From assembly GCA_022072085.1 (NCBI GenBank), contig JAJVII010000014.1, forward strand, positions 131,182-183,896: DNA of 52,715 nt. Direction: 5' to 3'. Below the pieces are notes generated by a model. The model had not been told where the DNA came from. It made no database searches and was given only the letters and a program-made list of their open reading frames with translations. Origin of the DNA: Phycisphaerae bacterium (GTDB taxonomy: Bacteria > Planctomycetota > Phycisphaerae > JAJVII01). Positions 16,869 to 25,645 of this stretch are shown piece by piece; positions within the stretch are counted from its first letter, which is position 1; the number at the start of each line of letters is the position of its first letter. Both the position numbers and the translations under genes were made by a program.

Positions 16869-17846
16869 ATGGATGCCGGAGCGAAGCTCGATGCGCTGCC
16901 GCGGCTGCGGCTGTGCCAACTGCCCACGCCCATCCAGCGGATGACACGGCTCGAAAAGACCCTGGGGCTGGCCGACGGCCCGCACCTGTGGATCAAACGC
17001 GACGATCTGACCGGGCTGGCCTTCGGCGGCAACAAGGGCCGCAAGCTCGAGTTCAGCCTGGCCGAGGCCCGCGAGCAGCAGGCCGACGTCGTCATGACCC
17101 GCGGCGGCGTGCAGTCCAACCACTGCCGCCAGACGGCCGTCGCGGCCGCGGCGCTGGGCATGGAGCCGCACCTGTTCCTCTCCGGCCCGCAGCCGGCGGC
17201 GATGACCGGCAACCTGCTGCCCTCGCAGCTCGTGGGCGCCCGTTTCCACTTCAACACGACCGGCGACGACATGGTCGCCTTCGCCGACCAGCTCAAGGCT
17301 CAGGGCCGGCGGCCTTACGTGATCCCCACCGGCGCGTCCAACCCGACCGGCGCGATGGGCTACGTCAATGCCGCCCGCGAGATCGTCGCCCAGCAGCGCG
17401 AACTCGGCGTCGCGTTCGATTGGATCGTCTGCGCGACCGGCTCTTGCGGCACGCAGGCCGGCCTGCTCGTCGGGGCCCGGCTGTTCTCGCTCTCGGCGGC
17501 TGTCATGGGCGTCGCAGTCAGCCCGCCCAGGGACATCGCGTCGCGCCGCGAGGATGTGGCGTCGCTGGCGGCCCGCACGGCCGATCGGCTGGGCCTGCCC
17601 GCGCCGGTCGATTCCGACAACGTGCTGTTCGAAGGGGGCTACGCGGGTGAGGGCTATGCGATTCCGACGGCCGCCGGCACGCAGGCCATCGAACTGCTGG
17701 CCCGCACCGAAGGGGTGTTCCTCGACCCGTGCTACACCGCCAAGGCGTTCTCGGGCCTGCTGGACCAGCTTGGCAAGGGTCGATTCGACCACGGCGACCA
17801 GGTGCTCTTCCTGCACACCGGCGGCAACGTGGCGCTGTTCGCGTGA
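16869..17846 (+). CDS. dcyD: D-cysteine desulfhydrase / ACC-deaminase-family PLP enzyme
   Basis: The 325-residue cytoplasmic PLP enzyme is of fold type II. LCQLPTPIQRM near the N-terminus, WIKRDDLTGLAFGGNKGRKLEF with the probable PLP lysine ~56, GGVQSNHCRQTAAA-type and ATGSCGTQAGL phosphate-binding loops, and FLHTGGNVALF at the end match D-cysteine desulfhydrase. That enzyme releases pyruvate, H2S and ammonia from D-cysteine. ACC deaminases are close relatives and cannot be excluded. Length equals the E. coli DcyD (~328). The ATG at 16869 has AGGGAG 7 bases upstream; the open frame runs back to 16092 through the preceding gene and is not coding there. It is convergent with the DUF4091 gene, 33 bases away. 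Confidence 0.85.
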   Translation: MDAGAKLDALPRLRLCQLPTPIQRMTRLEKTLGLADGPHLWIKRDDLTGLAFGGNKGRKLEFSLAEAREQQADVVMTRGGVQSNHCRQTAVAAAALGMEPHLFLSGPQPAAMTGNLLPSQLVGARFHFNTTGDDMVAFADQLKAQGRRPYVIPTGASNPTGAMGYVNAAREIVAQQRELGVAFDWIVCATGSCGTQAGLLVGARLFSLSAAVMGVAVSPPRDIASRREDVASLAARTADRLGLPAPVDSDNVLFEGGYAGEGYAIPTAAGTQAIELLARTEGVFLDPCYTAKAFSGLLDQLGKGRFDHGDQVLFLHTGGNVALFA

Positions 17847-17879
17847 AGCGGCACATCGTCCCGGGCGGCGAAACAGGCG

Positions 17880-20552
17880 TCAGCCGCCGAGCTTGTCGGC
17901 CACCATTGCAGCCGCTTCAAAGATTTCCCGCGAGCGGCGTTGCCAGCCGGAGCTGATGTACCACTGCCAGTCCGAGCCCTTGGCGCCGTCGTTGGCGCGC
18001 ATGAGGTCGCGGACGCGTTCGTCGAGCATCGACTGGATGCGGTCGGCGTCGCCCTTGTCGATCTTGGCCCGCTTGGCGTCGTCCAGCAGGGCCTTCTCCA
18101 GGAAGATGCGGGCCTCAGCCTCCTGCACGCCCTCGCGGATCATCTCCAGGCGGCCCGTCGCGACCGGCCCGTCGCGCCCGGGGCCCAGGATGGCCGGGTT
18201 GGAGTAGTCCAGCGTCAACTGACCCCAGCTCGACTCGTCGGGATAGCGCTCCAGCAGGGCACGCGATCGGCCGCGCTTGTCGGTGAGCACCGGCCAGAAG
18301 TCCGCGCCGATCCGCCCGAAGCCGCAGGTGCCGGACCAGAACTTCTTCTTGTCCACCGACATCCACTTGCCCTGGGCGCAGATCCAGTGCTCGGGATACG
18401 AACGATACTCCGCCGGGCCGGCCGCCGGCAGCCGCAGCTCGTTGCGCGGAAAGCGGGCGACGATCAGCGGCGCGTCGCGCCAGCCGTAGAAGCGGCGGAA
18501 GCCGTAGACGTCCTTGGTCGGGTCGCTCAGGTCCCAGATGCCCCAGAGCACGGTGAGGTAGCCGACCGGGTGGCCCTGGATGTCGCTCCAGAAGACGTGC
18601 GAGTTGGCGATCCACTTGCAGTCGGGCGCCGCGGCGCCCAGGTCGTCGGCGGCCGTCTTGCTGGGCGCGTAGTCGGCTGAGATGCCGACCATCAGCGACT
18701 TCTCCATGCCGTGCCTGGCGAGGATCTTCTTCATGCCGTCCACGGCCTGCTTCCAGAACGCCCGGCAGGCGTCGGTGCCCCATTCCGGCCCGACGCCGTC
18801 GCTCAGTTCGCCGGTCCTGGGGTCGACGATCGTGATCATGATGTCGCGGTCGCCGTGGAACGTCTTGTGCTCGAAGTGTCCCGTGTGCAGCGGCTCCCAG
18901 CAGTAGAGCCCCACCAGCGGCGCCTTGCCGAGGTGCTTCACCGCCAGGTCGATGTACTTCTCGGCGATCGAGAAGTCCGGCGTCAGCTGGCCGTCGGCGC
19001 CGCGGACCCAGCGGATCATCGCGTGCGGGTTGCCGAAGTGCGTGTGCCGGATCGCCGTCACGATGATCGTCTTGACGCCGACCTCGCCCAGCAGGCTGAA
19101 CGTGCGGTCCATCAGCTTGAAGTGCGCGTCGCTGTACAGGTCGACCTTGTACTGCATCGCGACCGACTCGGGCGACTGCATCACGCCCACGTGGGTGACG
19201 AAGTCCTTCGCGTCGGCCAGCTTCCAGCCGATGACGTCGAGCCTGATCGGCACGACGACCGGGGCGGCCTGGTTCACGGCCACCGTCGCCTGGCCGTTGT
19301 AGAGCCCCGGCTTGGCGTCGGCCGGCACGCGGACGGTGAACCAGATCGGCTGGACGGCCGCCTTGCTCGTCGCGTCGGGCGCGACCGGCAGCGGCGCGGC
19401 GTCGTCGAGGCTGTCGAAGTAGGCCGGGTTGCGGTCGAACCGCCGCGTGCCGTCGGGCAGGGCGTAGCGCACCTGCACCGCCGAGGCCGGAATGGCGCCC
19501 GGCCCGGCCAGGTCGCTCACGGTCACGTTCAGCGCCGTGATGGCTTCGGTGTTGCTGGCCACCACTCGGCCCGACGCCGCGCCGTTGATGGGGGCAACGA
19601 TCTGAATCGGCCCGACCGGCTCGTTCGGGTCGCCCCAGTCGGTCACGCTGACGCGCGACAGCAGGTTGGGCTGCCAGACCTGCGGGCCCTTCGGCCGATC
19701 GGTATTCGGCGTCACCGCCGATCCGGCGTCGGCGGTCAGGAGCACGTCGTTCACGCTGGCCCGCTGCCACCAGCAGGCGGCCGCCGGGTTGGGCCCGTCC
19801 ATGCCGGTGAACATCGCCTGCGGCGCCGGGGCCCGGCGGATGTCGATCGCCAGGACGTTCACGCCCGCCCGCAGAGCGCCGGCCGGGATGGCCAGGCTCT
19901 CGATCCGCCGGATGCGCTTCTCGTAGCGGTCGGCGTACTTCTTCACGTCGTCGCCGTTGGGTCGCAGCGGCTGGCCGGTTGGCGCGAGGAAGCAATCGTC
20001 GGCGTAGTCGTCGGCCAGCGCGTCGGTCGACAGCTTGCCGGCCGGCAGGTGCGACCGCGTCAGTTCCGTGCCGTTGAAGTAGACGACGGCTCCGCCGGTG
20101 AACGCCAGCGAGAGCGTCAGCCCGCGGACCCGCGAGGGGTCAGTCACGTTGAATCGCCCGCGGACGCAGATGCGCTCCGCCGGCACGTAGATTCCCTCGT
20201 AGCCGTAGGGCCCCTTGATCTGGGCGTAGAAGGGCCCGCGGGCCGCGAGCCAGTCGGCGTCGTCGAACCGGGCGTCGGTCCAGGCCTCGTCGGGTTGGGC
20301 TGTGCGCGACGGCGAGGCCTCGGCCTTGATGGCGACGACATACTTGCCGTCCACGCTCGTGCGGTCGGCCGGGGTCAGTTCATAGACGCGTTGCAGGCTG
20401 TCGTCGGGCATGCGGACGACGTCGCTGCTGCGGACCGAGAACGTCCGGTACGGGCTGGCCGTGTCGAGCACCGTCACGCGGTCAGCCGACCGTCCGATCG
20501 CGGGCCATGTCAGCAGGGACAACGCGACCGCCAGGAACGCCTTCGGCTTCAT
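17880..20552 (-). CDS. Secreted DUF4091-type glycosidase-like protein, last gene of the pectin operon
   Basis: The 890-residue protein has a signal peptide (1-~22), a jelly-roll sugar-binding-like domain (~70-280) with WLAARGPFYAQIKG and VYFNGTELTRSHLP as in beta-galactosidase-type domains, beta-rich linkers, and a TIM-barrel-like C-terminal half (~450-880). The last part holds VRWVRG, GLYCWEPLHTGHFE, TCGFGRIGADFWPVL and IREGVQEAEARIFLEKALL. The end resembles DUF4091 proteins, which are related to GH123 beta-N-acetylgalactosaminidases, but exact substrate cannot be read. ATG 20552 has AGAGGAG 6 bases upstream, and the preceding stop is 18 bases away. A paralogue lies at 44789-47527. Confidence 0.75.
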   Translation of the reverse strand: MKPKAFLAVALSLLTWPAIGRSADRVTVLDTASPYRTFSVRSSDVVRMPDDSLQRVYELTPADRTSVDGKYVVAIKAEASPSRTAQPDEAWTDARFDDADWLAARGPFYAQIKGPYGYEGIYVPAERICVRGRFNVTDPSRVRGLTLSLAFTGGAVVYFNGTELTRSHLPAGKLSTDALADDYADDCFLAPTGQPLRPNGDDVKKYADRYEKRIRRIESLAIPAGALRAGVNVLAIDIRRAPAPQAMFTGMDGPNPAAACWWQRASVNDVLLTADAGSAVTPNTDRPKGPQVWQPNLLSRVSVTDWGDPNEPVGPIQIVAPINGAASGRVVASNTEAITALNVTVSDLAGPGAIPASAVQVRYALPDGTRRFDRNPAYFDSLDDAAPLPVAPDATSKAAVQPIWFTVRVPADAKPGLYNGQATVAVNQAAPVVVPIRLDVIGWKLADAKDFVTHVGVMQSPESVAMQYKVDLYSDAHFKLMDRTFSLLGEVGVKTIIVTAIRHTHFGNPHAMIRWVRGADGQLTPDFSIAEKYIDLAVKHLGKAPLVGLYCWEPLHTGHFEHKTFHGDRDIMITIVDPRTGELSDGVGPEWGTDACRAFWKQAVDGMKKILARHGMEKSLMVGISADYAPSKTAADDLGAAAPDCKWIANSHVFWSDIQGHPVGYLTVLWGIWDLSDPTKDVYGFRRFYGWRDAPLIVARFPRNELRLPAAGPAEYRSYPEHWICAQGKWMSVDKKKFWSGTCGFGRIGADFWPVLTDKRGRSRALLERYPDESSWGQLTLDYSNPAILGPGRDGPVATGRLEMIREGVQEAEARIFLEKALLDDAKRAKIDKGDADRIQSMLDERVRDLMRANDGAKGSDWQWYISSGWQRRSREIFEAAAMVADKLGG

Positions 20553-20570
20553 CGGGGACTCCTCTGCCGG

Positions 20571-23075
20571 TTAATCGAGCTTCCTGATCGCTGTCTCTAT
20601 CACATCGCGGACCCATGCAAACGGCTCGTTGGCCAGGGCGGTTCGCAGCGCGTCGGCTGATGCCTTGTCGCCCATGTCGCCCAGGGCCGCCGCGGCGGCG
20701 ACCCGCAGGTTCTCGTCCCAGTGCGTCAGCTTGCCGCGGATCGAGGGGGCGCTTTGGAGATCGCCCAGCACGCCCAGGGCGCGGATGCCCTGCACCTGCC
20801 AGGCGCGGTAGCGGCTGTCGGCGACCTTGCGGACAGCCGGGATGCTGTCGCGCAGGCCCAGCCGGGCGGCGGCGGCGCAGGCCCAGGCGGCCGTGTAGCC
20901 GCCACGGGTCAGGCCGTCGCGGACGATGTCGGCCAGCCCCGGCGTGCCCGCGTCGCCGATCCGCGAGACGATCCGCATGATCGCCCAGGGGACGTGCTTG
21001 TACATCGCCCCGCTGTTCCACACCTTGACCAGCGGCGGCAGGACTTCCTTCCATCCGGCCTCGGCGCCCATCAGTCCGATGATCACCGCCGTGTCGGCCC
21101 AGTGCTGCTTCGCGTCGGCCGGTCCCTTGGTCACCGGCCTGTCGGTCCACTGCACCTTGTCGGGATTGGCCAGGATGTCCAGCAGGATCGGCTTGGCCCG
21201 GGCGCGATCGGCGCCGAACAGCGTCGCCAGGGCCACGCCCTTGAGCATCGGGTCGCGCTCGGCGTAGGCGACCTTCGCGACGGCGTCGAACGCCGCCGGG
21301 TCGCGCAGTTCCTGAAGGCCCTTCAGCGCCGCCTCGCGCCTGGCCGGGTCGTCAAGCTCCGCGACCAGTTTGCCCGCCGCCGGCAGATTCTTCGGATTGT
21401 CGCGCTGCCACCAGCCGGCCCGGCCGCGGGTCTGGTCGGCCGGTTTCATCGGCGGCAGCGGGACCGCCTCGCACGGCGCCTCCTTTACCAGCGTCACGTT
21501 GCCTTTGCCCTGGGCCGGCATCGCCTCGATGGCCAGCACGCGGCAGACAACGTCCTCCCACTTCCGGCCGGCTGCCATTATCTCGTAGGTGAACGGGGCC
21601 TTCTCGACGATCGTCTCGTTGCGTCGGCTCTTGCCGGCGGCGTCGTCCCAGACGTAGGTGATGCGGACCGCCGACCCCTGCGCGATGTCCCCGCGCACGG
21701 TGATGCGGTTGACCCCCGGCTGAAGTTGCGGCAGGGCGTAGAAGTTCTGCTGCACCCAGGTCAGGCACTGCACGCTTTCGACGCAGCAGTCGCCCGGATT
21801 GTCGGCCGCCGTAAGTTCCAGCTTGACCAGGCAGGCGTATCGCCCGAACGGCGAGACGAAATCCTTCGGCGGCGAAGTGCTCTCCTTCACATCGTACTTC
21901 GGGCACAACTCGGCCACGACGTCGCCCGGGCCATCTGCGACCTTGTCGTTGCAGGTCCACAGCGGCTGCCAGCTCTTCCCTCCGTCGGTGCTCAACAGCA
22001 CGCGGACGGCGTCCTTGGCCGACCTGCGGCGGACGGCCATTCGCAGCTGCATGTCCGAGATGACGTAGGGCGTGCGGACCTGCCAGACGGCGGTCGCGGG
22101 CTTGCCGGCCTGCCTGGGCGTGAACCGCCCGGCGGCGATTTCCATGTTCGCCGGCGCCTGGGTCAGTTGACCGGCGTCGGCCAGCGATAGCGTCCATCGG
22201 CCGTTGCCGTAGGTGCGGTCGGTGTAGGGCCCGCGCTCGGACAGCGGGGTCCGCCGGGCGTCTCGCTTGGGGTCCATGTTCTGCTGGTAGGGCTTGCCCT
22301 CGTTGCCCCAGAGCAGGGTCAGCCACTCGCCGCCGCGCAGCGACAGTTCCATGCGGTGCGTCGACCAGGGCTCGTGCTCGCTGTGCACCCAGTTGTCCTT
22401 GGAGCCGTTGTAGTCGATGGCCCAGTCGTCGCAGCCGGCGATTCGCGTTCGGTCGCGATTGTAGAGGAAGCCGCCGAAGTTCACGTCGAACAGGTGCGGC
22501 CGGTCGATCCCGTCGGCGTCGGTGTAATAGAGATCGATCATGCTGTGGCTGAGGCAGTGGACGCGGTCGGCCTGGCGGCCGTAGGCTCGCCACACCTGGC
22601 AGGCGACGCGCGACAGCCCGCCGCAGTAGTGGGCGCCGTAGACGTTGAGCACGCGAACGACGTCGTCGTCCCGGCCCGGGCCGCAGATGCTGTTGACCGG
22701 CGGGTTGCCGTCGGTGTGGACCTTCAGGCGGCGGATCCATCGCCAGACCGCCAGGGCCTTCTCCTGGTCGGTTCGGGCGTTGGAAAGCCTCACCGCGTCC
22801 TCTGCGAAGCGGCGCAGGTCGGTCGCGTCCGGCCAGCGGTCGCAGGAAACCGTCACGCCGGTGGCGGCGACGGCCCCGGCGACCAGCGGGCCGGGGGTCT
22901 CCTCGTGCGGCCCGCGCCAGTAGGGGGCGTCGCGGCCGATCACGGCGTCGATCTTCAACTCCGGCCGATCGACCGTGCCCGGCTCGGGCTCGTCCTCGTC
23001 GTCCTGGGCGAGCGCCGCCGCGACGCACATCGGGAGGATGGCCGCGGCGATGCACGCAGTCGTTCGATGCCCCAT
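20571..23075 (-). CDS. Secreted transglutaminase-like protein with C-terminal HEAT repeats (A)
   Basis: The 834-residue protein has a signal peptide (1-~23) and an acidic linker. A transglutaminase-like domain (~90-205) has a complete Cys151-His177-Asp197 set in NVYGAHYCGGLS, LSHSMIDLYY and HLFDVNFGG. Beta-sandwich regions (~300-570) and HEAT/PBS-lyase-type repeats (~620-830, for example RGGYTAAWACAAAARLGLRDSIPAVRKVADS) follow. Transglutaminase-fold proteins can be peptidases or cross-linking enzymes; which applies here is unknown. The ATG at 23075 has GGAG 7 bases upstream; the open frame continues to 23843 over the preceding gene and is not real there. It lies 26 bases after the stop of paralogue B and 18 bases before the DUF4091 gene. 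Confidence 0.82.
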   Translation of the reverse strand: MGHRTTACIAAAILPMCVAAALAQDDEDEPEPGTVDRPELKIDAVIGRDAPYWRGPHEETPGPLVAGAVAATGVTVSCDRWPDATDLRRFAEDAVRLSNARTDQEKALAVWRWIRRLKVHTDGNPPVNSICGPGRDDDVVRVLNVYGAHYCGGLSRVACQVWRAYGRQADRVHCLSHSMIDLYYTDADGIDRPHLFDVNFGGFLYNRDRTRIAGCDDWAIDYNGSKDNWVHSEHEPWSTHRMELSLRGGEWLTLLWGNEGKPYQQNMDPKRDARRTPLSERGPYTDRTYGNGRWTLSLADAGQLTQAPANMEIAAGRFTPRQAGKPATAVWQVRTPYVISDMQLRMAVRRRSAKDAVRVLLSTDGGKSWQPLWTCNDKVADGPGDVVAELCPKYDVKESTSPPKDFVSPFGRYACLVKLELTAADNPGDCCVESVQCLTWVQQNFYALPQLQPGVNRITVRGDIAQGSAVRITYVWDDAAGKSRRNETIVEKAPFTYEIMAAGRKWEDVVCRVLAIEAMPAQGKGNVTLVKEAPCEAVPLPPMKPADQTRGRAGWWQRDNPKNLPAAGKLVAELDDPARREAALKGLQELRDPAAFDAVAKVAYAERDPMLKGVALATLFGADRARAKPILLDILANPDKVQWTDRPVTKGPADAKQHWADTAVIIGLMGAEAGWKEVLPPLVKVWNSGAMYKHVPWAIMRIVSRIGDAGTPGLADIVRDGLTRGGYTAAWACAAAARLGLRDSIPAVRKVADSRYRAWQVQGIRALGVLGDLQSAPSIRGKLTHWDENLRVAAAAALGDMGDKASADALRTALANEPFAWVRDVIETAIRKLD

Positions 23076-23101
23076 GTCGGTTCTCCGTAGCTGGCGTCGG
23101 A

Positions 23102-25645
23102 TCACTGGACGGCCTTGATGGCTTCTTCGATCTTCCTTCGGACCCACGGGACCGGCTCGTTGGCCAGTGCGTCGCGCAAAGCGGGCAGCGAGTCCTTGTC
23201 CTTCATCAGGCCCAGCCCCTCGGCCGCCGCCGCCCGCATGTGCTCGTCCTGGTAGATGACCGTGTTGTACTTCATGTGATCCAGCAGTTCGACCTTGCGG
23301 ATGTGCGTCAGGCTCTCGCGCAGCGTCGGGGCGCTGGCCGTGTCGCCCAGCCGCCCCAGGGCGATCGCCGCCTGGGCCCGGACCACGAGGAACGGGTGGT
23401 CCAGCAGCTCGCGCAGCCTCGGGATCGAGGCGGTGTCGTGCACGCAGCCGGCAGCCCGGGCGGCCTCGACGAGCATGTAGGGGTAGCTCATCGCCAGCGA
23501 CTTGCGGACCGCTTCGGTGACGGCCTTGTCGCCGGGCTCGGCGATCTGCGCCAGCGCCCGCAGGATCTGCATCCGCGCCAGGTCGTTGCAGAACCTGCTG
23601 TCGGTCGCGGCGGCCAGCGGCTGGGCGAACTCCTTCCAGTCCGACTCGGCGGCCATCTGGCTGATGATGGCCACGCCGCTGATCCAGTGCCCGCCGGCGA
23701 CGACGGGATCCTTGGGGTCGAACTTCCAGCCGGTCTTGCACTCGCTGTCCCCGACGATCTGGAGCAGCAGGGGGCGGGCCTTGGCCCGGTCGCTGTTGTA
23801 GAGCGCCAGCAGCGCCAGTTCCTTGATCGTTCCGCCCTTGCACAGCTCGGTGTCGAACGCCACCTTGCGGACCGACTCGAACGTCTCGGGCGCTTCAAGC
23901 TCCGACGCCCAGACCAGGCCGGTCTTGACGTATTTGCCGCGGCTGTCCATCCACTCGTTCACCTGGCTGATCTTCGGCGGCGCCTTGCCGCGGTGCAGTT
24001 CGCGGATCCAGCGGGTGCGGGTGTCGGCGGCCGACGGCAGCGGCGGCAGCTTCTCGATCGGGCTGGGCGTCTCCTTCACCAGCGTGCGCGGGCCCTGGCC
24101 GTCGGCGGCGATCGTCTCGATCAGCAGGTCCTTGCAGACCACGTCCTCCCACTTGCCGCCGGCGGCGACGATCTCGTAGCTGTAGGGCAGCTTGTCGGTG
24201 ACGGTGACGTTCGTGCGATCCTTGCCGGACGGGTCGTCCCAGGTGTAGGTGATGCGGACGGCGGTCCCGGCCCGTAGCGTGCCGCGGACGGCGATCGCGT
24301 TCTTGCCCGGCCAAAGCTGCGGCAGGGAGCGGATCGCCTGCTGCACGGTGGTCTTGAAGGTGATCGCGTCCACGCGGCAGTCGGCCGGCGCGTCCTTGGC
24401 CAGCAGTTCCAGCCGGATGCGATAGGCGTACTGCGCGAACGGCGAGCCGAGATCCTTGGGGGCCTGCGGATGCCGCGGCGTGACGGTGAACTTCTTGTCG
24501 AGGACGACTTTGAATATCCGGGCGCCCGTCTGGCCGCCCGGCGCTTCCCAGCAGGGCTGGTAGCTCCTGCCGTCGTCGACCGACAGCGAGAGGCGGATCG
24601 CGTCGGCGTCGCTCTTGCGGAACGCGGACAGGTCGATCTCGGCTTCGGCGATCAGGTACGGCGAGCGGAAGTGCCAGACGGCGACAGCCGGGACGCCGGC
24701 CTTGGCGGGGGTCAGGCCCTTGCCGTCGGCCAATCCCTGGGCGGGCTCAGCCAGTCCGTCGGCCCACTCCCTGGCGGACAGGTCGGGCGTGTAGGTCCAC
24801 AGCCCGTTGCCGTAGGTGATGGGGTAGGGGCCCTTCTCGGAGGGCTGGCGGGTCTTGACGTCGGCGTCGTTGTCGAAGTTGTCCTCGACCGGCTTGCCCC
24901 AGTTGCCCCACTTGCGGGTCAGGCTCTCGCCGCGGCGCATGGACAGTTCGACGCGATGGGTCGGCATCGGCCAGGGCTCGCCGAAATACCACGGATACAT
25001 CCACTGGTAGTAGTCGGTGCTGAAGTCGTCGGGGCCCAGCACGCGGTCGCCCTTGCGGTCGGTGGTGAAGCCGCCGAAGTTGCAGTCGAACAGATGGCAG
25101 CGGTCGCCGCCGTCGGCGTCGAGGTAATACAGGCCGGCCATGCCGTGGCTGAGCCGATGGACCGCGTGGCCCTCGTAGCCCATCGCCCGCCAGATCATCG
25201 CGACGGTCCGGCCCAGCCCGCTGCACCAGTGGGCGCCGTAGACGTTGAGGATCTTGATCGGGTCGTAGACCTCCGGCACGGTGCGCTCGGGGTGGTAGGG
25301 GTCGTACGGGGCGTCGCCGTTGGTCTGCGACTTGACGCGGCGCAGCCACATCCAGACGGCCAGCGCCTTGTCCTGCTCGGTCTTGGCCCCGCTGAGGCGC
25401 ACCGCGTCCTCGCCGAAGCGGCGCAGGTCGGAGCAGTCCGGCCAGCGGTCGCAGGTGACGACCAGGTCGGTCGCGTCAGGCAGGGCGCAGAGGAACGGGC
25501 CGGGCGTCTTCTCGGACGGCCCGCGCCAGTACTGGTAGTCGCGGGTGACCCGGGGCAATTGCGGCGGGTCGGCCCAGGCAACGCCGGCTAGCGTGACGCA
25601 TGCAGCGGCGGCGAGGCAAACGGCCGAACCGAAGTTGGAACGCAT
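23102..25645 (-). CDS. Secreted transglutaminase-like protein with C-terminal HEAT repeats (B)
   Basis: The 847-residue paralogue of the next gene downstream has a signal peptide (1-~25), a transglutaminase-like core with Cys141, His167 and Asp187 (NVYGAHWCSGLG, LSHGMAGLYY, HLFDCNFGG), beta-domains to ~560, and alpha-helical HEAT repeats (~610-845) such as AARAAGCVHDTASIPRLRELLDHPFLVVRAQAA-type units. Its ATG at 25645 shares one base with the stop codon of the pectate lyase-RCC1 gene (TGATG), with AAGGAG 8 bases upstream, so translation is probably coupled. The adjacent pair of paralogues suggests a duplication inside the operon. A plausible role is processing or cross-linking of proteins in the cell envelope during polysaccharide use; this is inference. 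Confidence 0.83.
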   Translation of the reverse strand: MRSNFGSAVCLAAAACVTLAGVAWADPPQLPRVTRDYQYWRGPSEKTPGPFLCALPDATDLVVTCDRWPDCSDLRRFGEDAVRLSGAKTEQDKALAVWMWLRRVKSQTNGDAPYDPYHPERTVPEVYDPIKILNVYGAHWCSGLGRTVAMIWRAMGYEGHAVHRLSHGMAGLYYLDADGGDRCHLFDCNFGGFTTDRKGDRVLGPDDFSTDYYQWMYPWYFGEPWPMPTHRVELSMRRGESLTRKWGNWGKPVEDNFDNDADVKTRQPSEKGPYPITYGNGLWTYTPDLSAREWADGLAEPAQGLADGKGLTPAKAGVPAVAVWHFRSPYLIAEAEIDLSAFRKSDADAIRLSLSVDDGRSYQPCWEAPGGQTGARIFKVVLDKKFTVTPRHPQAPKDLGSPFAQYAYRIRLELLAKDAPADCRVDAITFKTTVQQAIRSLPQLWPGKNAIAVRGTLRAGTAVRITYTWDDPSGKDRTNVTVTDKLPYSYEIVAAGGKWEDVVCKDLLIETIAADGQGPRTLVKETPSPIEKLPPLPSAADTRTRWIRELHRGKAPPKISQVNEWMDSRGKYVKTGLVWASELEAPETFESVRKVAFDTELCKGGTIKELALLALYNSDRAKARPLLLQIVGDSECKTGWKFDPKDPVVAGGHWISGVAIISQMAAESDWKEFAQPLAAATDSRFCNDLARMQILRALAQIAEPGDKAVTEAVRKSLAMSYPYMLVEAARAAGCVHDTASIPRLRELLDHPFLVVRAQAAIALGRLGDTASAPTLRESLTHIRKVELLDHMKYNTVIYQDEHMRAAAAEGLGLMKDKDSLPALRDALANEPVPWVRRKIEEAIKAVQ

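Noticed and set aside
23076-23843. Extension of transglutaminase-like gene A to 23843
   Set aside because: It overlaps the end of gene B. A signal peptide with a ribosome site starts at 23075.
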